A stretch of DNA of 64,000 bases from Acanthosoma haemorrhoidale (lineage: Eukaryota; Arthropoda; Insecta; Hemiptera; Acanthosomatidae): NCBI GenBank assembly GCA_930367205.1, contig OV884012.1:48505239-48569238 (forward strand), written 5' to 3'. The position numbers and the translations under genes are program-made. Below the pieces are notes generated by a model. That model did not search any database. It saw only the letters and a list, made by a program, of their open reading frames with translations, and was not told the origin of the DNA. Of this stretch, positions 1 to 11,959 are shown one piece after another (the stretch's first letter is position 1; the number at the start of each line of letters is the position of its first letter).

Positions 1-2354
1 CAAACCTCTGTAAGAGTAGAATCTCTCCCTTCGAGCTCGACAATAACAATCCAAATTCGAGTGTTAAAAAAAAATTTTAAATAAAACTCACGACTAAACA
101 CCAAAAGCACAGGGTACTAATACGGACTTCCAGCTTACCTGAAACAAAAAAAAATATGTTGACAATTACTACTAATTTAAAATTACCAAATTATTTTCAT
201 GAATCAAATCTTTGGATCTGTTGCACGTTATTTTTACAATGCTCGATTGCAAGACAGAGATAGATCTATTAAGGCCTAAGAGGTATTTATTAATGGCATC
301 GATGGTGTCCTGCCTAAGCCTAGTTGTTTATAAATAGCTAGGGTACAAGGGCTATTATTTAGATCCAGGAGTAGAGGGAGGATGAAAATAGAGAAAATAT
401 TTCAAATGGTGAAGATATACTACCCAGGAAATAATCAAAATACTTTAAATAGGTTTAATAACAAATAGCTAATATCGGCGGCTCAACATACAGAGTAACA
501 ATTTAAAAGCTCACATAACGGGTTACCCAGGACGAAGATTACATTCATACATCAAGTCTGTACCTTAGCACGTGATATAATTTGAACTTGCCTGAAAGAG
601 ATTAAATAGAGACATAGATAGCTGGTTTGTCAGTAGACTTTACCCCACAGGAGTTAAAAACTACTAGAGTCTCCCTCAGGAATAAATCAAGAGAAATTAA
701 GCACATACAATGCTGTTTTTGCTGGTCAATGCAAGGAAGCTTTTGAACTTAACCTCAGCATCCGTAGCAATTAATCCACGACATGTCCTGTAATTTACAG
801 CTATTCATTGACTTTAGGGCAAATATATAAATTAAATCAGATGCAGTTCAAGTACACCAAGGAAAAAAATTAAATAAAGACCACTATTCTTATAAGCATT
901 GATGATTTATTGATGATTTAAGCACCATAACAATATCAAATTGGCTGAATTCAAGAGATTTTTTAAATTTGACTTGGAATTGAAACAAAAAGGCTGAAGC
1001 CTGTTTGACATATAACCACAAGCACTATTTAGATTATGTATTAAAGAGATAACAATGCTTACAAAATATCAATATAATGAGTATTATATCTCATTCTTAT
1101 TTTAGTTCTCCCCAATTACCCTATCTACACAGATGTCAACAAAAACACTGTTAATAAGCATATATACTACCATGTATATAATATAGCGATGCTGCAGGAA
1201 ATACAAAAGTAATTTGTAAATAGATTCACCTGAGGATCTATAATCATATATAATCATCTGTAAATGCTGTAAATTTATGCCAGCTTGCAGTTTATTGTTA
1301 CAACTATCGAAATCTGTTTGTATTACTTTGTAAACCACACGATAAATTGTACGATACCAATTTGTTCATTTATTTACTAACGTTTAAGTCAAAACCGGCA
1401 ACTGCATAATTTGTAACCCGTTATTCATAATACAACCAAACAAAACTTTAACTAGGAAACAATTACTCAAAAATAAAATATTGAAAATTCGAAGGATTGT
1501 TCTATTTTAATAATAATAAACTATCCCTTGTTAATCCTATACCATGAATATGTATGTATATAGATAAATTTACAAACATAAATATTTTATGGTGCTATTG
1601 TAAAGATACTTGAATTCTTATTTTTGGATATTAAAAGTAATGTTTTAAAAGGTTAAAAATAAATGAATGGTTCTCTGAGTTAACACTTTGCAGCTGAAGT
1701 ATTCTAATGAAGTTAAAGCGGAAACTGGTTTTCAAAGAAGAAGTAAAATCATTTGCACGCCCTCAAAGAGTATAAAAAGAATATATTGAAAAATGACTTT
1801 CAAGAAGAGATAAAAATCCAGTCGTTAAGAGACAACAGCTGTCAACGAGTTCTGCCGCACGTTAAATTGGGGTTGCCAATAGCCTTCGTGATCCCTGCCA
1901 TGTCATTATGAATCATTTACCTGTTTGTTTATTTATTTAGGTTGAATTTTTGTATGGGTTGCCGCAAGAGTAAAGCTTTGTCACCATCCTCCTACTACGT
2001 CAAAGCGTAGTAGAATAGCAGAATAGTAGAATATTAGTAGAAAAGCGTAGTATTAGTCATTGTTTAGGCCACAGAAATCGTATATTGTCATGTCATCTTT
2101 ATGACTAAATTAAATTTATTTATTAGAATTAGGATGATTTTAAAGGAGTGAGTTTTTTGGTTGAAACCGTCTGTATAGTGTTTCGGGCATGGTCAAGTAT
2201 CAAGAGGTTATTATCCCGTGGTAATTTTAGGTAAAGCACTTTAAGTATGATTACTGCAGGTAGGAGATTAAGCACGATCCTCGGACACTTAGGTAAGCAA
2301 ATTAATTTGTCAATGCCTAATTGTTTATTTTTGCATTGTTTATATTGTATAATG
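1..2354. other. A+T-rich non-coding stretch
   Basis: No coding frame, RNA gene or transposon is recognisable here. The only structure noted is a short run of imperfect GTAGAATA-like words at about 2008-2055. Short frames here lack family motifs. Confidence 0.6.
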
Positions 2355-2356
2355 CA

Positions 2357-2441
2357 AAAAAAAAATTGGTAACTGACATTGCTACCACATACGGTAGTTA
2401 AATGGTTAAGTGGTAGCAATGTCAGTTATCAATTTTTTTTT
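2357..2441. repeat. Near-perfect inverted repeat (hairpin), 32-bp arms, 21-nt loop
   Basis: The left arm (2357-2388) runs from an A-tract through AACTGACATTGCTACCAC. The right arm (2410-2441) is its reverse complement and ends in a T-tract. One position differs (G on the left, T on the right), which would be a G-U wobble in a plus-strand transcript. The loop is 2389-2409. It could be a tiny MITE, an hpRNA/siRNA-type hairpin, or a recent snap-back duplication. No flanking target-site duplication was evident. Confidence 0.85.
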
Positions 2442-3126
2442 ACAATCTGTAATCTCATAACGATGAAATGTAATTTAATGTAAGTACCTTAGCAGAGATT
2501 TGTTAGAAAATATGTTTTGGGAAGTCCAAAGTTGGAGTTGGAATGCAATAAAATCAAATTGTTGTTAAACCGTTAAAATAATTCACCGTATTACCGATAT
2601 AAGACAACACCAAACGAATCCCGCAGACTAATATAAATATCAAAAATAAGACAAGTAAATTCTCGTCATTTATGCACAAAGATAGCATTGATTTTAAACT
2701 TGTTCGGTCTGAGGCAGGAGCCAATTAAACAGAAAAGGCACCAGGCCTCGACCATAGCTCTCGTTGCCTTGTTTTCGCCTGGCCCTGTACAGGTTCTCCA
2801 AGATCTGATAACTAAATTAGTGGTTTTGCCGGACCCAGAGCTCTCCAGTTAGCCTTTAACTACACACCTACTAAACACAAGTAATTGAAATGCTTCCAAC
2901 TTTCCAGTTGGAGGTATCGTAGATAATTATTGCTCAGGAAAGGCGAAAAAACAAAGTATAAGAAAATCAAGTACTTCTGATGGCTGGGTAGCTTAGAAAA
3001 AAAAGCGTTAGTTAATCTCCAAGGAATCGCCGACCAACATTCGGCGTTAACCTCAGCACTTCGAAGGAAACAACGACAAAAAAAACTTGACTTTAAGCAG
3101 TCACGGAGGAACAGCCATTGACTTAA
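2442..3126. other. Non-coding stretch
   Basis: Nothing identifiable. The part around 2700-2840 is somewhat less A+T-rich but has no recognisable motif or coding frame. Confidence 0.5.
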
Positions 3127-3226
3127 TTTTTTTTTTTCCCCTAAGCTCTCTAATTAGAAGATTAAGGATGAGGGGAAAATTAAGGAAGATTTGGGTTGAG
3201 CGGATCCTTGTACTAGGAGTACCTGC
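3127..3226 (-). mobile_element. Jockey-type retrotransposon family A, 3' tail only
   Basis: On the minus strand this ends in a poly-A run (plus-strand T-tract at about 3127-3137). It matches the 3' end of the copy at 24963-25795. Shared words include CCCCTAAGCTCTCTA, GGATCCTTGTACTAGGAG and GTACCTGCT. Similarity stops abruptly at about 3226, so it is a severely 5'-truncated insertion of about 100 bp, mostly 3' UTR. The open frame across it on the plus strand is a shadow. Confidence 0.8.
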
Positions 3227-3744
3227 TGTAGCCGCTTTTATTGTTAATAAATATCCAGCAGTCTTTTCAAATCATACAAGTATACAAAAACTCTCGCGAT
3301 TTCTGAAAGTACCACGAACAACGGTCATTATATTTTCCTAACGTTCGATTTCCCTGCTTTTGCGGCTAGAGCAATAATGGTTGTAACATGTGCGATACAA
3401 CATACTTATCAGTCATAGACATTATAAACATAGTAAATACATACAGACATATTAAAATCATCATATGATAGTATTACGTTACACATCGGTAACTAAAGTC
3501 GATTTCAGAAGATACCAGTTGATTATCTAAAATGTTCCTGTCATAGTTGGAAATGATGGATTGACTGAAAAAAACAAAACACAATTAGTTGCTTGAAACT
3601 ACCTAAAAAACGGAAGCCCCATCAAAAAGCCAACTGGCCGAATTCATCACATCGTTTTCGATAACGAGATCCGTTCTACAAACACGAGGAATACTACTGG
3701 CTGATTAATATAATTTATTGCTTAACAAGCAGGCAATCTATTAG
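3227..3744. other. Non-coding stretch
   Basis: No feature recognised beyond A+T-rich spacer. Confidence 0.5.
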
Positions 3745-4015
3745 CTGTTCCATTATGAGACTTCATTAGCTACTGCAGTTATAGGACGAGGCAAACTACA
3801 GGTTAACTGCTGGAGCAGGGCAGGGAGCAGGTAGCAAACATCCTGCCGTCAGGTGTTCAGCGGCCAAGCTCAAGCAGGTAGACTTCAAATTGTATCTTTC
3901 CCGGTAACCGAGCCCATCTGTCCAGGTGGCTACTGCGACCTATCGTCACTCGAGGCGAGATTTAACAGCTGTTGTCATTCATGTCGTTGGAGTGGAACCT
4001 TCCCCTGAGGATGTT
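3745..4015. promoter_or_regulatory. G+C-richer island with clustered E-boxes (candidate regulatory element)
   Basis: This block stands out from its A+T-rich flanks. Four E-box-type sites fall within about 125 bp: CAGGTG at 3850-3855, CATCTG at 3915-3920, CAGGTG at 3923-3928 and CAGCTG at 3966-3971. There is no sustained reading frame and no transposon match. CAGGTG and CAGCTG are bHLH or Snail-type binding cores in animals. A role as an enhancer is inference; clustering by chance is possible. Confidence 0.3.
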
Positions 4016-5329
4016 AGGTAAAGGTTTCATAAATAGGCCAATATATATATTGGGCTCCTAACGATTCTTCTATGAAACAAAAACAACTCCAGGGACGAAT
4101 AGGTAAAACTGGAACTTGGCCATTGCGAGTGATTACATTTGACAATTTGAGAGTTTGGTGGGGCACAAACCGTCACGCCCGAATTCGTTCAAACCATCTT
4201 ATAATTTTCGTTTCGATAATTTATATCATGAACTAGGAGAAAAATAAGGCTTTGTTTTTTTTCTTAATGTTTAATGTGGTCTAAATATTAATTTAGATTT
4301 ATACATTGTTTAATTATACTAAAAGAATTATCAAATTTAATCAACTGAACAATTTATGTATGTTGTAAGTGGGAGCATTTGTACATTTTTTTTTAAGATA
4401 TGCCACTAATAAAAAGACAACTGATGAAAAAAAAAATAAAAAAAATGTAGGACTTGTAGTAGTGTAAACTGGCCAAAAATCAGCAATAAAATCTTCACTT
4501 ATTTGTTTTTTGGATGGATTAATAAATACTACGTATTTGACATTGTAAAAATTAAAAATATTCATATATAAGAAATATATATACATTAAAAATATTCATA
4601 ATAGGAGTGACTACGTCAGGAGGGTTATCGAGGGCCAATTACCAATAAGGTATCGTACCAGTAAGGTATTAACAAGCAAATAAACAATTCTGGTCAAATA
4701 GCCCCCATAGGGGGCATACATTCAAAGGGTATGTCTTTGAAGTAAAACGGTTCGTTGTAAACCACAATGTTAAATGTGATAGTTTTACTAATCTAGGCCA
4801 ATACTACCGGTAACCATCGATCCTGGGCGATAGCTTGTTCAATAAGGTGGGAAGAAAGAAAGAAGAAGAAAGGTGAGAAGGGAGAAGAAGAGACACTCCT
4901 ATTCATAATTTTACACGTGAGAAATATTGTTTTGCTACATATTTTGGAAATTTTGAACTCGGCAGCGACGATATTGTATTCTCATATCATAATTTGTTTT
5001 TAAAAATCTGATTTTTTTATTGGGCGAACCGGAGAAATTTCAAGTTTAGCGATTTTCTTTAATATTTCCTCATAATTTATTTTATACAAAAACTAATCAG
5101 GTTATTTGACTATGTTTTTTTCTTCTTTTCACATTTGAGATCGACTTTATCTAGATTATGGTAACTATCCGTTGAACTATCCGTCTATTCAGGCGCGACG
5201 ATAACCATTAAAAACATAATCGATGAACTGTTTGACTATAAAAACAAAAAATTCTCCAATAAGAAAACATTATCCCAGGTAGAATTTTCAATCAACAAAC
5301 ATGTATAAATGATATCGATTAAGTGATAA
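4016..5329. other. Non-coding stretch with a purine-rich tract
   Basis: A GAA/GGA-rich purine tract lies at about 4848-4894. The rest is A+T-rich sequence without recognisable genes or elements. Confidence 0.5.
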
Positions 5330-5680
5330 TATTTTAACAGGTCCGGACCATTCATTTAGTCGGTACACCGGCCTTTCAATACAATGCCACAGGGGAGGGT
5401 GGAAAAATAAATCACCCTTAACCGATCGGAAAAGGAAATCTAATGGCGGCTATTAAATTGCAAGGAATGCAATTTAAATGCAAATCCGCCAATTAATAAA
5501 TATCGAGAAGAGCAATTAAAACACGCCTGGGAGTGTATAGGGGCCAATGGGGACTGACTATATTTCTCCATCGGAAGGAGTGACACTATCACAACACGAA
5601 CTAACTCAATCTGGAAGACTGTTAATCAGCGTACGCGGACTTTTCCTCGATTATTAACGAGTCTATAATTTAAAATTGGG
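5330..5680. promoter_or_regulatory. Candidate regulatory island with POU octamer
   Basis: A less A+T-rich block with a perfect octamer ATGCAAAT at 5478-5485, the classical POU-domain site. Neighbouring AATTAA homeodomain-like words are at about 5490 and 5513. No coding frame or transposon homology is visible. It resembles the conserved non-coding elements found near insect developmental regulators, but conservation cannot be tested here. Confidence 0.3.
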
Positions 5681-6149
5681 AGGATTAATGTGCGCTTACT
5701 GAATCAAATGCTGCCGGCATGAAAAGATAACGTGCTTAAAACGAAGCAGATTATATTTCTTAAAATATACTCAGCAAGAATTAAACGGCGATTTCAAAGG
5801 TCATAGTTAGCAGTGAAACAAGATTTGAATGAATGTATTTATTAGTCATCGGTTAGGGTAAATGAAAATAGATATAAGATTTTCCCAAAATTGTTTAGTT
5901 AAATAGTTCGACACAGCAGCTCTGCAAAATTACATAAAATGAACTGATGACGAAAGCGAATTGAGTTCAATCAGTCTACCAAAATATCTACCTATTCTCT
6001 ACTAAGAGACTATTATCATCTTAATTAGTAATAGTGGTTATATTTACAGTTTTAAATAATAATAATATTAGTATTACCAAAACTAAATTGACTATATTCA
6101 GCCTGCTACCATTCTCAGGCCATCAAATGATGTAAAGTTGATACTTTAG
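5681..6149. other. Non-coding stretch
   Basis: A+T-rich sequence with no recognised feature. Confidence 0.5.
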
Positions 6150-6211
6150 GATTTTTTTAGTTACATTCCACAGGGTGTTATCCCTGGTAGAAAGAGAGGA
6201 GAGGTGGGAAT
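6150..6211 (-). mobile_element. 60-bp fragment of Jockey-type family C
   Basis: This short block matches 11590-11651, inside the family C ORF2, with only a few mismatches. Shared words include ATCCCTGGTAGAAAGAGAGG and AGAGGTGGGAA. Read on the minus strand both encode a peptide like SHLSSLSTRDN followed by LWN. Both edges break sharply into unrelated sequence, so it is either a doubly truncated copy or a captured filler fragment. Confidence 0.75.
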
Positions 6212-6918
6212 AGTATGTAAAAAAACAGATTTGGTAAATCTTAACGTCTGTGCATTTAGTCCCAAAAAGTGTTACCGAAGATTCATGCAATCAAATGTTA
6301 TCAAGACTCATCTGATTCAGTTAAGACTGTACGGGCCGTTGTTGAAAATTAACAGAAACTGTAGAAAGTGTAACTTAACTTGTATGGTTCTTTGGATTTT
6401 TTTTCAAAACAGGAAACCATAGTATTTATAGCATCTATATATCTGCCTATTGCGGCGGTAGTTAGGCCCCTGAACGAACTACGGGGATGAAAATTAAAAT
6501 GAGATTTCCAATCAGGGAAAAGTACGGCTAAAAGTTATCAAGTTTCATTAATTGATCAACTGATTAACCCATGGATCAGTGGCCTTACAATTCTTATAAA
6601 TTATTGTTTTTTAATAAATAAATACAGAATAAATAAAACGAATACTTTTTTAAATATATATAAACGACATATTAGACATAGTAAGTAAAAACAAAAAAAA
6701 TTCAGGTGAAAAATGTATTAAATAATTAAAATGTTAACCTAAGGCACTAAAACTCACACCTTTTCAACAAATGTTACTCTGGTCAAAATGATTTATTGAA
6801 ATAGCCTGAAACGACATAAAGTACTCAACACATCTTATAAAATAATTTTCAATAACCGAAAAATTATAAAATAAAAAACCGAAAAGAATAAAAAACTGTT
6901 ATAAATCCTATAAAGTAT
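6212..6918. other. Non-coding stretch
   Basis: A+T-rich spacer. The plus-strand frame starting near 6204 begins in the transposon fragment above and has no family motif, so I do not call it a gene. Confidence 0.5.
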
Positions 6919-6924
6919 TTTATT
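6919..6924 (-). terminator. Possible polyadenylation signal AATAAA
   Basis: On the minus strand AATAAA lies about 110 bp downstream of the stop codon of the candidate terminal exon at 7035-7192. The hexamer is common by chance in A+T-rich DNA; it is listed only because of that context. Confidence 0.25.
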
Positions 6925-7034
6925 AAAGGAAAATATTTCTTATCCATGTGATAAAACATAATATTAAAACATCACTTCGGGAAAACTTCAGAGACTAAAA
7001 CTGCTGAAACAATTTTAAGAAATTTAATAGAAAA

Positions 7035-7192
7035 CTAGAGAGTGCTAAAAGCTGAAACAGTAGCTTCAGGAGCTTCCACTTTAAGCAATTCGTCTTCTTC
7101 AATTATTGACAATACCCATGACGGACCCGTCGGCCACATGTCGTTCGACTTTACAATAGGGGTTGTAAATTTTTTTTCCACCCCTGGTGAAA
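7035..7192 (-). CDS. Candidate 3'-terminal coding exon, product unknown
   Basis: On the minus strand an open frame runs from an in-frame stop at 7209-7211 to a TAG at 7035-7037, 57 codons. It includes the peptides SNDMWPTGPSW and SIIEEDELLKVEAPEA, whose acidic, mixed composition looks more protein-like than the usual A+T-rich junk frames. A pyrimidine-rich stretch ending CCCTAG just upstream is a plausible splice acceptor, placing the exon start at 7192. An AATAAA follows about 110 bp after the stop. I do not recognise the family. The minus strand upstream (7240-7400) is also less A+T-rich and could belong to the same decayed gene or an unrecognised transposon. There is no initiator Met, so this would be a last exon or a relic. 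Confidence 0.3.
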
Positions 7193-7211
7193 CTAGGGCA
7201 CAGAAGGGTTA

Positions 7212-8763
7212 GACCTTTAGACCGTTAGTTTTTTTTCATGGTAGCAATATAACAGGGACTTAAAATTATTGCGGCAATAGAAGTGTTTGACTAGGCCGTT
7301 ATGTACCCCATACTCCATCCCCTACAGGGATGGCACCTACCCTTGAGAGAAGCCAACAATTCCCATTTTTTGGAACCCTGGTTTCATCTGGTAGCAGGTA
7401 GTACGTATACTGGACAGTGACTCACAACCATCTATGTTAGATATAATTAAGTGAGATTTGAATAGCATGAAGTATGAATTAATTTTCTCACAAGCAATAG
7501 TAAAATATAGAAATAGCTCTGACTAATTAACAAAGATATTATTAGAACCTATTCATATCCGTACTTTATATTAAAGCATATCACATTGTTGTCAATTATA
7601 GCACTAAGGACGACTAATTGATAGACGAAAGTACTTTGGTAATTAAACAAATTTGTGAAGAGATAAGACGATATATATGTTACATTTAGAAAAATCTATA
7701 AAGAAAATGAAATATGCCATTACGAAGGAAAATGCACACAGAACTATAAATCCAATGGAAGAGAAATAGATGGAGAAAGAGCTAGGGAGAAGAAAGAGGA
7801 AAGAGGAGAGGTTCATAATTAAGAGCCATAAAAACACCCAATCAGTTTTTTCTTTGTTTTTTTTTAATACAGCGGGATATTAAGGCATCTTGACGCCTTT
7901 ATTACTTGCAACAGATAAAAAGCAGTAATGTTTTTATTATATTAATTTATATCTTTAATCAGAATGCTGCTTTTTGTTTAGTTTACAGCAATTATAAAAT
8001 CCAATTCTAAGAACTATGCTTCTTTGTGCACTTCTTCTAGTATAAAAGAGGTTTTAAGAGAGATTCTATTTTTTTTTCTTTTCAATTAGCAGCAATAGCA
8101 GGTTTTTAGATCCCCTTAAATTCGGTAATTTATAAATTCGAGGTTAAAAATATAAATTTAGTAGCTTATTTTAGACGTCACTTTCAGACGCCAATAGCAC
8201 TTAACAGCTCTATCGTAATGATTAACAAGAATATGCACAACTAATTTAAAATTCAAAAAGAACTTTTGAGAATGAAAGATAAGTTGATTGGTTGGATGGC
8301 CAACATGCAGACGATGTTTATGTATAGCCAGCAACTAATAACAATTAGGATTCTGATCGATACCACTCAATCAACTTAAATGTGTTATAAGCAAAAACAT
8401 AGCCACTTAACCTAGAAGATTACGAATAAAGGTTAGTCATGCGGTTTTACCCAGGACTAATCTAAATACAATTATTATGACAAATCTAATAAGAAACTGA
8501 TTAAAATTATAAAACTGACTAATTTATAACGAACGGTTAGTCACTAGTAAATTAACTTGACATACCTTTAGTCATATGTTCCGAGCTTATAGATCGGAGA
8601 ACGTAAAAACCGTATTTTAAGTTGAAACACTGATTCACGGTTCAATTAGAAATAGAAAAAAAAATTCTTTGCGGTCCCGCAGCGTTTCATTTATGGTTAA
8701 CATGTAAGAACTGAGAAATAAAACTATTAAAACCCTGAATGGTAACATCATTAGGCAACGCCT
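7212..8763. other. Non-coding stretch
   Basis: The first 200 bp are less A+T-rich and may belong to the unit ending at 7035. The remainder is A+T-rich sequence with no recognised gene, RNA or element. Confidence 0.45.
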
Positions 8764-8798
8764 AATAAATAAATAAATAAATATATATATATATATAA
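8764..8798. repeat. (AAAT)n/(AT)n microsatellite
   Basis: A short TAAA/AAAT run passes directly into an AT dinucleotide run. Confidence 0.9.
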
Positions 8799-9192
8799 AC
8801 GAGTCCCAGCAGACTTCGATCGGCCTTTTTAGCTACATTAATTTTATTTCCAATGAACGAGGTGGTTAAATAAATGAAATATTATCGACCATTAATGTCT
8901 GTCTTCCGTAATTATTTAAGGAACTCTCGACTTTTTTTTGTAGATCTTTTTAGATCACCAGTCGATGTATCGTAGGCATCTTCAGGACTGTAAATAATAT
9001 AATTTTTCAAAATAGTCGTTTCACTCTACCACTAATCTCCAAGTAAAATCTTAAGATTCATAAAATCTGGGAATAAAATAACATTTCTATTCTCCATCCG
9101 ACAGGAAAATAAGCAATAGGATGTTTTTAAACATATAGGAAATTTTACTAATTCGTTATGTAATAGTGGAAGGGTGGGACAATAATTTCGGG

Positions 9193-9194
<2 letters not shown>
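8799..9194. other. Non-coding stretch
   Basis: Spacer between two microsatellites; no recognised feature. Confidence 0.5.

Positions 9195-9249
<55 letters not shown>
9195..9249. repeat. (AT)n microsatellite, about 27 units
   Basis: An uninterrupted AT dinucleotide repeat of about 55 bp. It creates an artefactual Tyr-Ile repeat reading frame on the minus strand. Confidence 0.97.
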
Positions 9250-9250
<1 letters not shown>

Positions 9251-9480
9251 CAATAAACTGTTAACAATGAATGATCTATAAATATCTATCTGAATATTAT
9301 ATATCTTAATGATCAGTTCTACTATGCATATACGATATAACTTAATAAAACTTAATGATAAGAAATAGTTACTAAACTGGTCCTTGAATCAAATGGTTTA
9401 TTTATACCCGGATGATTTGTATTTTTTTCTAAAATTTGACCCATGGAACGGGTTTAACAATAAAAAAAGTGCCTAATTGA
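9250..9480. other. Non-coding stretch
   Basis: A+T-rich spacer, nothing recognised. Confidence 0.5.
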
Positions 9481-9830
9481 ATAAGGAACGACCCGACAAA
9501 ACGATAATACTATCCAAATCCTACATTTGTCAGCGGGTACATTTATATGAAGGGAGGTCGAGGCAAGCGGCGGGTGGTCGCTCGATGAAAGACTAAGCCT
9601 AAGTTGTGCTCGCACTGTAGCCATCATCGGCTGATATTTGTATCGTGGGGATTAGGGACTTAGACAGCGTCCTCTGTCCTCTGACAGACCCCTCCCTTTC
9701 TCTGATTTAGTTCTGTAATAGTGCGCCTCTCCCTCCCTTAATCTTCCAGGTGGAATGACATTATCCATGGGGATGCTGTGGTCTGCGGAACTGGGGATTA
9801 GTGAGCCATCACGTACTGACGTGGTAATAC
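9481..9830. promoter_or_regulatory. Candidate regulatory island with two GGATTA sites
   Basis: A block clearly richer in G+C than its surroundings. It contains GGATTA at 9649-9654 and again at 9795-9800, the core recognised by Otx/Bicoid-class homeodomains, plus pyrimidine-rich tracts. An 88-codon frame starting with ATG at 9755 overlaps it but has no family signature and soon becomes A+T-biased, so I do not call a gene. Regulatory function is inference. Confidence 0.28.
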
Positions 9831-10649
9831 GTAGTTATAAATATGACCGGAACGAAGAAATTGTAATAGGCGACACTGCGTATTATCAATTCTTCACCGC
9901 CCTTCAAATGCTTTTCATTTATAACATCACAAATGTACCACATTTTCCCATCAATTCAAGCCAATCGACATCAAAACGTCTACCTATAGATATGATATGG
10001 TTAGATTTTGTTATTTCGTAGTAAGTAATCGTAGAACTTTGAGAATTACTTTTTTAAGAGAAGTGTTTATTTTCACTTAAGTATCTAATAATTTACAATC
10101 AAATCTAACAATTTGATTTCAGTGATCGTTGATGCAGCACTTTATTGCCCTCGAATAATTTCTTCCTGTGAAATAATAAAAAAAAACTTTATAAGAAAGG
10201 TTCTGCATTTAAATACATTAAAATTATTTTAACTACTGTCTGCCAGATCACATGAAGATAGTAAAAAAAAATAATTTTATCTCTAAGCAATTTTGCTCCA
10301 TTATGTCTAAACAGGCAAAAATGGTCTAGGTTAGATTTAATACATTCCATGGTAATAAGGTTGTTTTGACGCGACGAAGTTTTTTTTATTAACAATTAAG
10401 ATTACAGAAGAAAAAATTAATTCCGGTAACGGTAATTTGGCGAACCTTGCACCCTAAACCTAAGAGCTCCTTTTCCCAATAATCAGTACTTTATTAGAGG
10501 CACTATTGCTTTGAACAGATCACGCTGGTATTAGGTGCTAATGATGTTTCCAATAAAGGGTCGTAGGTGATCTCCAACCCTTAAAACTCATTTAACGCGG
10601 TTTGTAATAAATGCCCGATTTCTATTTAAATATATAAAAATTAACTTTG
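9831..10649. other. Non-coding stretch
   Basis: A+T-rich spacer up to the left (3') break of the family C retrotransposon; nothing recognised. Confidence 0.5.
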
Positions 10650-10689
10650 ATTCACCGTTGGTTGCACCAATACTCGATCTCATCTAGGT

Positions 10690-11751
10690 GTTTTTGAAGG
10701 TTATGGGATGCTACATCGGGGTCTGAGTGGGATGACAAGACTGCAGTGTCACCTGCAAATGTTACCAAGACGGTTTTGGAGGTAGAGGGTACTTCAGCGG
10801 TGTATAGGTTATAGAAGTGGGTCCCAGGACACTTCCCTGTGGAACTCCTTCTTTTACTGGATACCAGATAGAATATTCTAAAGCTCAGCGGACTTGAAGA
10901 AGCGGTTTGAAAGGATTAGGAAAAGGGTCTGTGGTAAATATCTTTTGAGCTTGTAAAGCAAACTTGCGGGCCAAACCCTGCCATAAGCTTGAGCTATGTC
11001 AAATAATGCAGCAGCGCAATACTCTTTGGATTCAAGGGTTGAGGAAATGTGATCAACAACGCGAAAGCCATGTTGAGCAGTGGAATGTGGTTGACGGAAA
11101 CCAAACTGGTGTGTAGGAAAAAGGTTTTTGGATTCAACAATTGGAAGTAGACCTTTTAATAGGAGTTTTTCAAATATTTTCGAGAGGATAGGGAGTAGGC
11201 TAATTGGACAGTAACATTTATTGTTTCCAGAGGAGCGGAAAGTGTGTAGTTCGGATAATGCAAATATAGATGTAGGTTAGGAAGATTATGGCTTTATGAG
11301 GAAGTTGTTTGAGAATTTTAGAAGTAAGGAGATCATATCCAGGGGATTTGAGTAATGTAAGTTTTTCAAAAGGTATTTGAGACCTCAGATGGGTTAACAG
11401 CTTTTGGTGGAAGTGAGAGAGGTATAGGTGAAGTGAGGTAATTTTCTACAGTTGTGCTATGAGTATGGTTTTGATGAGAAAGGTGAGGTTTGAAAGTATG
11501 GGTAAGATGCAGAGCAAATTCCTCCGACCTATCCCCATCCAAAGCCGCCCAGGACCCATCATCACGACGGAGTGGGTGTGAAACAGGATGATATTTTTAG
11601 TTAAATTCCACAGGGAGTTATCCCTGGTAGAAAGAGAGGAGAGGTGGGAATTGAAGGAATCGGAACGGAAGGACGCCAATTGCCGCTTTACCAGTCTGCA
11701 GTATTGATTGTATGAGCGGCGATCAGCAGGATGTCGGGATCTTTGCCACAC
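10690..11751 (-). pseudogene. Family C ORF2 reverse transcriptase relic
   Basis: The pre-RT linker is read at 11751-11446 (SRHPADRRSYN, SHLSSLSTRDNSLWNLTKNI). The palm follows at 11250-10690 with several shifts: a YRPISLLP-like block, QFGFRQPHSTAQHG, motif A reading LFDIAQAYGRVW (catalytic Asp kept, at about 10998-11000), and motif C reading TFAGDTAVLSSHSDPDVAS. In motif C the first Asp of FADD is Gly (codon on 10751-10753). Multiple stops are present. The thumb and C-terminus are absent. Confidence 0.88.
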
Positions 11752-11959
11752 TGTTCTGTAGCGGCGTTTGGATTGGGTTAGGTCTTTGAGATGCTGAGGT
11801 AAACAATTTTGATTGTGAGTTTTCGGATGACGGTGGGGCGACGATACCTCCCAAGCCGACCTCTACTAATGATTATATTAGTCTTGAAATATAAACCAAT
11901 ATGGACTCCTCCTACTATTGCTCTCAGCGCCTCATGTGAAACTATTATTTTACACTGAC

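Noticed and set aside
9032..9253. Minus-strand frame with a long Tyr-Ile repeat
   Set aside because: It is the translation of the (AT)n microsatellite.
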